Shown: in pieces, positions 27,401 to 39,400 of the stretch
Position numbering within the stretch: position 1 is the stretch's first letter
Layout of the letters: every line of letters begins with the position of its first letter
Source: Sipunculus nudus
Taxonomy: Eukaryota > Annelida > Sipuncula > Golfingiida > Sipunculidae
Direction of reading: 5' to 3'
DNA: 64,000 nucleotides
NCBI GenBank assembly: GCA_026874595.1
Contig: CM049318.1
Coordinates: 33,995,956-34,059,955 of the forward strand
Made by a program: the position numbers and the translations under genes
Notes under the pieces: model-generated
Seen by the model: the letters and a program-made list of their open reading frames with translations, nothing else
Database searches by the model: none
Told to the model about the DNA's origin: nothing

Positions 27401-30400
27401 CACCGGTTGTCCTCAGGTAGGGGGGGGGACCTTCCTCAGTTACTGCACTCATCTGCCTTGCAGTCACCTATTGTTCTGCCGTATATTCCTTATTACCTTT
27501 TCAGGTAAACGGTAGACTTCGAGTTACGTTGGTCAACTGAGCAGGTCTCCAGTTTACCACGTCTTCACATATTTATTTACATGTCGGACTTAGACGATTC
27601 GTTTACGTCCGTCCCTTCTTCATTCCAGCTGGAGCTCTTGGGCCCCCGGTCCTTCCTCAGTAAAGCAGTCGGATGTAACATGGAATGGACATTTAATAAG
27701 CACAGTTAGGTGGCAGATAGCCTACATTTATTCGTTTATAGTGTCTGCCGCGGCTCGTGCCTCCTCTGGCTGTTCCAGAGCACCGGCTCCCTGATTCCCC
27801 TTTTTAGCTTCACCTGCTGTTCCAGAGCATCCGGTTTCGACTCCTGTTCCTGGTTCCGGCTGTTCCGGTTCCCCATCCAGCAGGCTCCCTGTTTCAACTT
27901 TTCAGCATCCCCTGCTGTTCCTGTACGTCTGGGTTCACTCCTGTTCCTGGTTCCGGCCGTTCTGGTTCCCGATTCAGCCAGCCCCTGATTCACCTTTTCA
28001 GCGTCTCCTACTGTTCCAGGGTGTCCGGGTTCACCTCCTGTTCCTGTTTCCAGACCGGTCTCTGGCTCTCCCGTTTCTTTAAACATTTCCTGTGCCCAGG
28101 TTGTTCCCTGGCTCCTAATCCGTATCTCCCAATCAATTCCGACCGTTCTCCTCATCGTTCTTCGGTATCCGACGGCGGCTCATTGCTTTCTTAGGTACTT
28201 CATATCTGGCCCGGTTTACTCCAGATCTTGATCATTCTACTGTCGTTCCAACTGCGCCTGCTTCATAACATCCGACACCTCGATACACAGGACCCTTTTT
28301 CTACACGGCTGATGTGCTTACTTCAACTCCCCTTCACCATCATTCGGGCCGGCTCTATGACTCCCGATGGCTCATCTTCTCCCGATGGGCTGATGAACAT
28401 GGGATCTCTCCTTTCGATCCATCAGTTACGGCAGTCTTCGAATCATTCGTTATTTCCTCCAGGGCATTCACTTGTCCTTCCCTCACTCAGCAGCTACCAC
28501 ACCGTCCTGTTGTCGGTCTTCCGTCCGCTGGGTCCCTATCACGTTCTACATGCACCATCTGCTCCTGACTGCCTTTCTCAAAGGGGTTAGGGCGCTGTCT
28601 TCTTGACCTCACTGTCTATCCCCTTCCTTACGTTGGGCTGTGAATTCCATCTTCCATGTGCCCGCATATGGGCCTCTTCGCTTGGCACATATACTTCAAT
28701 TGTTGCGGACAACAGTTTTTTCTCCTCAGTCTTGCGTCATACAGCCGCCACTCTGAGCTTTATGCCCTAGTGGCCGATTCAAAATTTACACAAATTGCGG
28801 CCGACTTGCGGCTGACGGTTGGTCGGCCACCTTACATTTCCCTCCTGATTTCTATAAGAAGATTCATGATTTTTATGTTCCTCCGTTACCTTGGCATGTT
28901 CCAGCCCTCCCTAAAGGTCAGTACCGGTATGGGGCCACCAGTTGCCCGGTCCATGCTTTCCGTTTATATATTCAAGCTACCAATTCTATTGGGGGGGGGT
29001 GCAAGAAGTTGTTTATTTCCACGAAAATCACTACTTCTCACAAAGAAATTAGCCCTATCACCATCAGTGCATGGCTAAAAGATACAATCGTGTCAGCATA
29101 TGGATCTGCTTCCCCTTTGCCCTTGGCGCAACTTCACATCCAAGCTCATGACGTCAGGGCCATCTCTACCTCCTTGGCCCTTTTATCGGGGATTTCCCAT
29201 CACCAACTTGTTAAGTAAGGGTTTTTGGAAATCTCCATCCACCTTCACCCGGTTTTATCTGCGAGATGTGGTTCTACAAGTTTCAGGCCTTTACACCTTG
29301 GGCCCTGTGGGTGAAGTCCTCACGTTCTCCAGGCCGTCCTCACAGTCCTCTTCCGTTCCTGTGACTCCGTCTGCACCTACACCTTTGCTCCAGTGATGTT
29401 CTTCTCCTTCCCGCTGATTCTAGGTAGGTATCCCCTCCCCAAGGTTTATCTGTTATATTCTCATTAATACAGAAACAGCTCACAATTATGTTTATGTAAT
29501 AAAACCCCACATTCCCTCCCTGTGAATGGTGGTTTTATTACGTAAACATAATTGTGAGCTGTTTCTGTATTAATGAGAATTTTCTCTGTTAAAGTTTATA
29601 TGCCAGAGTAAGCCAACCGAAAATTTTCCCTTATTGGGCCTATTATCGCCCATCCCGCCTCGTTCCCGTGTATCTAGGTCACACTTCCGTTTCCCATAAA
29701 CACATTTTCTTCTTGCGTACGCCATGATGGACGTTTGATCCTGTGCTGTGAGATTCATCCACTGTTGGGTTTGTCGTTTTGAGTTTGCCAACTGATTGTA
29801 AATTGTTCTTATTTTCCCTTGCCCGCCATGTAGAACCCCACTTATTGTGTCTCTTGTGGCACTATAATCCCGGTTTGGGACTCCCACCCCACTTGTTATA
29901 GTTGCCACAACAACAATGACTCCTGCGCGGTCCGGCTGATCCTTGTTTCCATTGCCAGACGTGGTCCATTGACAAGTGGGCCTTGTTCCAGGATTGGGTT
30001 CATTCCCCAGTTCTTGGGGGTTCCCCCTCCGTTATTCCCTTGTCAGGCCCCGTGGTTGTCTCCGGGGGGGAGGGGGAGGAGCCTACCCTGGTTGACCGCA
30101 CCACGGCCGTGCTGCGTTCACAGTCCGTTCCCGCCGGTCCTGTCACCTCTCCCGTGGTTTCGACAGTTAAATCATTACTTTCTCATTCAAGGAAACGGAA
30201 ATCTTCCCCAGTTCCCGCGGCCTCCCGTTCTGACAACACATCTGCATATTCCATCTTACATAAATTGTCCCGGTTTTGTTCATCACTGATGTCGGGTTTT
30301 ACTCTCGCCTTTTTCTTGTTCCCAAACCGCACGGCCGTTGGCGCCCGATCATAGACCTAAAGCGCCTCAATTCGTTCATCCGTTCGCCCCCGTTTAGGAT

Positions 30401-33400
30401 ATTCAATATCCATGCTGTGCTCCGCATTGTTCGGCGGATGGATTGGGTGTTCAAGATAGACCTTACGGATGCCTATTTTCACGTTCCCATCCACTTCGTC
30501 TTAACCGTTTCTTCCCTTCGCGTATCAGAACCGCGTTTATCAATTCCGGGCCCTTCCGTTCGGGATCAACATGGCCCCCTGGATTTTTACCATGTTGGTT
30601 CACATGGTCACGAGTTATCTCCGTTCCCAGGGCATTTCTGTGCTCCCTTATCTGGACGATTGGCTGGTCCATGCGGCCGATCGCTCCCTCCTCCTGTCGC
30701 ATCGCTCCCGGGTTCTCATCTTACTTCGGAACCTCGGCTTCCTGGTCCCTCCAATTACTGGGTGTCACGCTCGATTTTGCGTCCGGCACAGCGTCGCTTT
30801 CGCGCAATTTTGCTCTCAAACTACGCTGCCTAATTCGTTCCTTTGTCACGCAGCGCCGTGTCGACTCGCGCACAGCGGCTTCTCTCCACGGTGCTCTCAA
30901 CTGGGCCGCGTCCTTCATCCCGTTCAGCCGACTGTACCTCCGTCCGATTCAGTCTATCTTGCGCCGTCACGGCCTTCTCCGGTTCACCTCGGTTCGTCCT
31001 ACGTTCCTCCTGTTTCGGAGCACCTGGCGGTCCCTTCATCCCTGGTTGGACCTTTCCTTTCTCCTGCGCGGCGTTCCTTTTTCCAGGGATGTTAATTGCA
31101 CCATCTATACCGATGCGTCTCTCCTCGGTTGGGGGGCCCATCTCGCCGATCTTCGCGCTTCCGGGATATGGTCCCCGTCGGAACGTCTGCTCCATATCAA
31201 TATCCTCGAACTGCGTGCCGTCCGTCGCGCGATCTCCCACTGGTCTCCCCGCTTGATCGGCCGTCACATTCTCATCCGGACCGACAAAACCACGGTTGTG
31301 GCATATATCAACAAGCAGGGCGGTACTCGGTCTCCCTCGCTCATGCAGGAGACTTACCTCTTGTTCGATCTATGCCTCTCTCTCCGGGCATCAGTTCGTG
31401 CATCCCATCTTCCGGGCGTGTCGAACATCCTAGCGGACGCCCTTTCCCGTCATCCGGCGTCTCTTCCTTCCCCACCGCTCCTTCCGCTCCCGGTTATTCG
31501 GAGTGTTTTCGCTCACCTGGGGCGGCCGGAATTCGATCTGTTCGATTTTCCGTCCCCCCCCCGTTCTCGTGCCTTCCGAGACGTGTCTACGTCACCCTCG
31601 CGACCGTCTCCCCGACACGCCGCCGTCCGGGTGGTCTCACCAGTTTCTCTTTGCGTTTCCAGCGCCTCCGCTCATCCGCCGTGTCCTTCTCCGCTTGTCC
31701 CGCGCGGACCAGACTACCCTGCTTCTCATCCTTCCGTTTCATCCTGTGGCTTCATGGTTTCCTCTGTGGCGCTCGCTTCTCTCTCGCCCCCCGCTTCTGC
31801 TACCGCTCCGCCTCGAGCTCCAGCGTTCCCTCGAGCGCGTCGCCCGTTTCGGTCGTGCCCTCTATGCGCATGCGTGCTCTCATCGGACACCTCAAAGATC
31901 AGGGCATTTCAAGTCCGGCTGCTCTCCTTGCCTCGGCTCCCCGTCACCGTTCTTCGGACCGCATCTACGACTCCCAGTGGCGTCTCTTCACGGAGTGGGC
32001 GTCTTCCCGCGGAATCTCCCCTTTAGATCCGTCGCTAGCGGCTGTTTTGGATTTTTTCATGTTCTTACTACAGGATAAACATTTATCCTATCCCTCTCTG
32101 CGTGGCTATCCCGCCGCCCTGCTGTTGGTGCTCCGTCCGCTGGGTCACGATCGTGTCCTTCATCACCCGTTGGTGTCGGACTTTCTCAAGGGGGTTCATG
32201 CCCGTGCGTCTCGTCCCCGGTATGTTGCACCTTCCTGGCGCCTGGACGTCGTCTTACGTCACCTCCGGGAACCCCCTTATGAGCCGTTGCGTTCGGCCCA
32301 TCTTCTCCATTTGTCTCGGAAAACGGTTTTCCTCCTTGCTCTTGCCTCGGCGGGTCGCCGTTCTGAGCTTCATGCCCTCGTGGCTGATTCGAAATTCACG
32401 CAAATTGCGGCCGACGTTTTGTCGGCCACCCTACATTTTCCACCGGATTTTTATAGGAAAAATCAAAATTTCGATGACCCTCCGTCTGCTTGGCACGTTC
32501 CGGCCTTCCCTTACGGTCGGTACCGTTATGGGGCTACCAATTGCCCGGTTCGTGCGTTGTGTTATTATCTAAAGGCTACTCATCCTTTACGGGGGGGGGG
32601 GGGGGGGGGGCGCAAGAAATTGTTTATTTCTACAAAAGTCACATCTTCCAATAAGGAGATTAGCCCTATCACAATTAGTTCGTGGCTCAAAGCTACTATC
32701 GTCGCCGCATATGACTCAGCTTCTCAATCCACATTGGACCAATTACACATCAAGGCCCATGACATTCGGGCAATTTCGACTTCCTTGGCCCATTTCTCTG
32801 GGATTTCACCCAATCAGTTGGTCAAGAAATCCCCATCTACGTTCACACGCTTCTATCTGAAAGATGTTCAGCTCCAGGCTTCGGGCCTCTACTCCATGGG
32901 CCCTGTGATCACGTCTGGTGAGATCCTACAATTTTCCCAGCCATCTTCTTCCTCTTTGCGGTTCCACCACCGACGTCGACTGCTGCTCCATCCCCGCACT
33001 GAGATTCCTCGTTCCAGCGTTACAGGTAGGTGCTCCCTCCCCGGGGCATGTCTGTTTTTTTCTCATTAATACAGAAACAGCTCACAATTATGTTTACGTA
33101 ATAAAACCCCCCCATTCCCTCCCTGTGAATGGTGGTTTTGTTAGTAAACTGTTGTGAGCTTTTCTGTATTACAAACATCGCTCCCTCCCAGTCATCTTCC
33201 TTACGCCTTCGAAAATGTGATTATGGGTAACGGAAGTGTGACCTAGATACACGGGAACGGGGGCGGGATGGGCGATAATAGGCCCAATAAGGGAAAATTT
33301 TCGGTTGGCTTACTCTGGCGTATAAACTTTAACAGAGAAAATTCTCATTAATACAGAAAAGCTCACAACAGTTTACTAACAAAACCACCATTCACAGGGA

Positions 33401-36400
33401 GGGAATGGGGGGGGTTTTGTTAGTAAACTGTTGTGAGCTTTTCTGTATTACAAACAGCTCTCCCTCCAAGTTCTCTTCCGTACACCATTGAAAAAGTGAT
33501 TACAGGAAACGGAAGTGTGACCTAGATACACAGGAGTGAAGCGGGATGGGTGATAATGGGCCCAATAAGGGAAAATTTTCGGTTGGCTTACTCTTGCGTA
33601 TAAACTTTAACAGAGAAAATTCTCATTAATACAGAAAAGCTCACAACAGTTTACTAACAAAACCACCATTCACAGGGAGGGAATGGGGGGGTTTTGTTAG
33701 TAAACTGTTGTGAGCTTTTCTGTATTACAAACAGCTCTCCCTCCAAGTTCTCTACCGTACACCATTGAAAAAGTGATTACAGGAAACGGAAGTGTGACCT
33801 AGATACACAGGAGTGAAGCGGGATGGGTGATAATGGGCCCAATAAGGGAAAATTTTCAGTTGGCTTACTCTGGCGTATAAACTTTAACAGAGAAAATTCT
33901 CATTAATACAGAAAAGCTCACAACAGTTTACTAACAAAACCACCATTCACAGGGAGGGAATGGGGGGGGGGGGGGGGGGGGTTTGCTTCATATTTGCAAT
34001 TTTAAAAGTTTTTGCACCATTTTCACTTTAAAAAGTGTGAATACAGTTTCCTGCATAGAGTACATACATTATATGAATTATTTGATGTGCACAAAATCTA
34101 GAATACTTGACATATGCACAAAAACTTGAAAAATTAATGAGGAAAACCCTAAGGGTGAAAATCTTTTGTTCATTAAATATTATAATGGATCTGAAAGTAT
34201 TTATAATGTCAATCTTTGACTTATGGATACAAAAAAACTGTGATTTTTTATAAAGTTCACAATAATTTCCCTTTCACCAATATCGCAAAATTTAAACTTT
34301 TGTGAAGAGAAAGCCAACCACAGTAATTCATGAAGTTGTCAGTCAGTCAGTTAATAGGGAAGATCTTTGAATTTTTCAATTTGATGATTTATATAACAAA
34401 TGGTATCTTGTTTGAAGAAGGATCTAACATCCAATACATAACATCCAATACATAAACGAAAAAATTTTACTTAAGTTGACTCCAGTTAATACTATCTTGC
34501 CAGCACCTGATGTTTTACAAGTATATAGGGAAAAAGCTAAAAAAGCTTAAAAAATCTTCTTCTCCGAAACTGTCCAGCCAAATTGTCCAATATTTTACAG
34601 AAATGATCCCTGGAACAATCTTTCTCAAGTTTGTTCGAATGGTTCCAGTTCAGAGATTTTTGGCCAAGATACAGGAGGTTGAACTTTGTTAACTGTGCAA
34701 AAAAGCATATTAAAATTTAAATCTCAGAAACGGCTGTAGCTATCATCACCAAATTTTATGCCAATGTTGGTCACATAGGTCATATCTGAAATTGAGGTTT
34801 TGGGGGCGCCACCTGCATCGGCCTTTTTTGTACAGGGTCATCAGTGCCTGTATCACACCGAGGGCTACAAAAAACTTCTTCTCTGAAACCATATCACACA
34901 GAAATGATCCTAGGGTAGTGCTTTCTGAAGTTTGTTCAAATGGTCTCTTTTCAGTGACTTTTGGGAAGCTGAATTTAGTCATATGCCATAACAGCTCATT
35001 TTAGCTCAGTGGCTACAAAGATCTTCTAAAAAACCACTGGGCCAAATTCTTAAATCTCACACATTAATTATCCTCCAATGTTGATAATTCAAGTTTGTTC
35101 AAATGGTTTTGGTTCAGTGCTTTTTGGCTGAGTTACGGGAAGCTGAACTTAGCCAGTTTGCTGTATCGTCCTATATTAGTTATAAACCTGCGAAACATTT
35201 TTCGACTGATGCCACTGAAGCCAGTTTGTTAAATATTTTACAAGAATAATTCCTACAATAATTCTTATAATAATTGTCATTAATGGTTCCACATGAATGA
35301 TTTTTGGCTGAATTTTGGAGATTAAATTGAGTCATTTTACCATATATGTTAACTGTGTGATGCTGTTACATCTAGCCTGGCACCAGTTTATCAGCATCTA
35401 TTACATCATGCCACTAGACATTTAGATTTCAGGTTATCTTTGGTTAATATTGAAAAGAAAGTTTTTTTAAAAGCATTTAAAAAAATTATGATTTAAGTTA
35501 TTCATCATACCAGGCAATGTTACAATCATGGATATTCAGCTCTCTGTGGCTATATAAAGACAACTCTACGTGGATTATAAATTATTGGTATCCCTACTCA
35601 ACTTAATTCAAGAATTTGCCATCAATGAGATATATCTGTATTTTAATTTTGCATTCAGTATGCATCCGTAATAATTTTACATATATTCCTGATTTCTTTT
35701 TTATAAAAAGTCAGCTGAAAAGCATTTTGTATTGGGAAAATAAAGTTATTTCAAGTAGGGACCACTTTTGTGTTCAGATGGCAGCACTTGGTTTACCATT
35801 GGCAGATTGCCAGTGCCTTGATGTTGGCCATTAGCCAAGATGATGTCAGCTCTATAAATAGTTTTGGCACAGTGCCAGGTTTGGAAGAAGTGTAGCCAGG
35901 TATAGGTCAAGAGTTCACTCAGTGCAGTAGCTGCATTCTATTTATAGCTTTGGCAGACTGCTCACTGCATCATATTTGGCACCAAAGTTCAGCCTGAATC
36001 TATTTATAGCTTTGGCAGACTGCCAACTGTGTCAGATTATGCAACAGGTCAAGAGTTCACTCAGTGCAGCCAGGTGCAGGTCAAAAGTTCACTCAGTCTA
36101 GCCAGGTGCAGGTCAAGAGTTCACTTAGTGCAGTAGCTTGAGGCAGCAATTTCTCACAGGTCACTCGGGGGGCAACTGCCTTACTCACCTAAGCCTTGTC
36201 AGCCCAGTGCATCAAACTCTTGGGAAGTTTGATGTATTGGACTGATATTTTGACCTGTCTATGCGTCTTTGATGGTATTCTCATTTGCAAGACAGGTGGT
36301 GCCACGTACATTGACTTTTGAACAGTGTATGTGCCTGCTTATTTCTACAGAGGAATTTGACATATCAGCCTGAAATTGGGCATATTTATACATATCGAAT

Positions 36401-39400
36401 AGCTTTGTCGTGTACAAGATTGGTGGTGCCACCTACAATAATTTTTGCACAATGTGTGTCCCTGCTTATTTCTCAAGAGGGGTTTGATATATCAGTCTGA
36501 AAATTGGCATATGTGTATATCTCTGATAGGTTCGAAGTATACAAGACTGGTGTTGCCAGCTACAATTGTTTTTGTGTTGTGTGCACCCATGCCAGAATTT
36601 CAGCAGTGTTGTTTGTGAAATTGTTTTTATTCAAAATGTTTAGTACTTGCATTGTTCATATACATGAAAAGTAATGGTCCAGCATTGAAGCATTATACCT
36701 GGTGTATTTCCCAATGCACAGGTTCGCATTAGGCCTGTAGGCCTTGTTATGTTATTAATGGCACATCTGGTTGCTATCAATGTAAGCTCTGTATATTGAT
36801 ATCTTGTTGCAGGAAACAAACCAGGGGACAAAAGGACAGGGGGGAGATTGGATGAGGATGGGTTACCTTTTATTGGTACATACCTAACACAGGGAGACCC
36901 ATATTACAGGTACATGCATGGTACATACACAGTGTCTACAAGTATGATTATTAGATTATTATAGAGACAGAGTTTGGTTAGTTATCATTCTAGTCCATTT
37001 CTTGCCAGATGGTTTAAATGTCTAGCTTTCAATATCAGGGTGTTGATAATCAAATCATCCTATTTAATAATCACTTGTTAACTGAAATCAAAAGATATGC
37101 CACAAAGAACATGAGACATTACAATGATATAAAAAAAGTTATTGTCCTTAAATGTTTAAATTTCATAAACTAAGGATTTTTAAATTGCAAATACCTATTG
37201 TAGCATTGATAGTGAATTCTGCATAGTCGTGATAAAGTTTCTGCTTTTGTGCACTAAGATGCCATATTACGCTGGCTACATGATAAACAATGCCAGCCCT
37301 GAAATGCCATATGGACTGTCCTGTCCTGTCAATTAATAGGACAGATGTGTGCCATTTCCTGAATATTTCAGGAAAAGTTTACATTAAAATTCAGGAAGCC
37401 CTTTAAAGCTGAAAGTTAGTTTAATCTTAGGACTGATGAGACTTTTTTAGTTAAATTGAATACATTCTTTTGGATTTATGTGAACCACTCTTCCCGTATG
37501 TCAAGTCCATCTTTAACTGCACAGTTAATAGGAACACTCTTGCATTCATTATTTATCAAAAGAAGTACAGAGACTGATATGTAATCACAGACCAGTGATT
37601 AATGTAAGCATCATGCATGCCCTACGTTGCCCACAATCTTTCTGCTGTCCCAGCATATATAGCCTAAATACATGGATGAGCAAACAATAATTCATAGTTA
37701 TTTGTCTAAAGCTCAACTGGCTTTCTTGATACTGGCAAATTGTGGTTTATGAGATTTTGACTTGACATTGTGGGTTTATTTAATCTTATAGTTTAATTAT
37801 ATCATCATTTGGTCTTATCCCCTTCTTTTTGTAGTTACGTCAATGTTCAGACTGGAGAATTGAAGTTAGAGCGGTACCGGAGCCAGGAACCAGCATATGT
37901 TGACCAGGTCAAGATAATCGGTAACGACCTCGGCACTGGTCTGTTACAGCACGTCTGCATTGTTCTCAGGATCCAGGTTAGTCTTTTGGTGCCCCCATGT
38001 GCACACTATCAAAACAGACATTTTTGTTGATATGACTTTAAAATTTAACAGCTCACACTGAGCAGTCTAGGCAGATCTACATAAATCAAGTTACAGCAAT
38101 TTTTGGCCTTTATAACCTGGAATTTCAAGGACATTTTTATTTTTCCAGGTCTTGAATATCAAGAAACTTATGAAAATGCTATTAAAATGAGGGAAAATAA
38201 TTTAGTATAATCAATTAATATGTTATGAAAAGTTGGTTTTCTCAGAATTCCTTCAGTGTATTATGCAGCTCTTATAAAAACTAAAAAGTGATCTTGCATT
38301 CTCTTTCCACTTGCTTTATTAATTCAAGTGCATATCCTACAGTAAAACAGTGCAGTTATCCAGGCACAGGCCGTATTTTGCTGGTTCATTGACTAAAAGC
38401 ATTCTATCATGACAGACAATGTTTATAAACCAAGAAACATGATTACATCACTCATGTATATATTCCATATTTACAGAGAAATCCAATCATTGGAGATAAA
38501 TTTTCTAGTCGACATGGACAGAAGGGAATTTGCAGGTAAATTACCATACAAATAATTCACTCTAAGGGTGATTATAACATACAAACAATTAAATTTATAA
38601 GTTATGCTTGGTAACTATAACTACTCTTTGAATGAAACCTTTCAGTTGATACCAAAAGTACTTTCTTTTTTTCTTATATTTCAATCTTTTTTATATCATG
38701 TATTATTTGTAAGGGAAACTGGCCTTTCCTGGAAAAATTATTTAAGAACTTTATTAAGATGTACATTACAAAATCTATGTGTTTTTATTAATCTGTTTAG
38801 CAGTTTTTGATACAGTGAAACCTCAAAACTATGGACAATGGTGGGACCGCAGCTGTCCATAATACAGAGATGTCCGTAATAGAGAAGAACCAAAAATGAG
38901 AGGTTTTAATGTAACTGTATACAGTCGTAGTATTGTTACCATAGGAATATTATTTTCTTGAGATCAAGTATGTAATATGCAGTCAGTCAGATGGCCAAAT
39001 ATTATGATATGTTTACAAAAATGTATAAAAGATATAAATATTAATAACAAAAATAACTTGCCATCAGGGAGGCTAGAATTTATAAATTTAAGTGTAGTAA
39101 ATTAAAAATTTAATAATTAAGGCCTTGAATTATAAATATCATATTGACGTTGTTGATGGTTTACTGTTCACATGTTTACCTATTACAGTCAGAAGTGGCC
39201 AGTATCAGACATGCCGTTCACAGAGAGTGGGATGACACCTGATATTATCTTTAATCCACATGGTTTCCCATCTAGAATGACAATAGGTGAGTCTTTAAGA
39301 AGTAATTTTTATCATTTTTTATGTGATATTTATCACTTTAACTTGCAACATCCACAGTATGATAATATTAAAGTAAAATCACTAAACAAAAAATTTCAAT

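Larger units (their letters stand above)
29532..33107 (+). mobile_element. DIRS-like element copy 3, internally deleted but with both inverted termini
   Basis: The termini GTTTTATTACGTAAACATAA and TTATGTTTACGTAATAAAAC are intact inverted repeats that extend ~45 bases. Relative to copy 1, about 1.73 kb is missing: the gag region corresponding to ~8561 is joined to the RT region corresponding to ~10296, at position ~30294. RNase H and recombinase frames are long. It sits head to tail after copy 2, sense to POLR1B. Confidence 0.92.

Noticed and set aside
30830-31267. 145-codon minus-strand ORF and similar ones in the RT/RNase H regions
   Set aside because: They are antisense shadows of GC-rich RT/RNase H coding sequence.
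7792-33107. LTR retrotransposon, Ngaro-type or Crypton element
   Set aside because: There is no integrase, protease or long direct terminal repeat. The termini are inverted rather than split direct repeats, and an RT/RNase H is present, so DIRS-like fits best.
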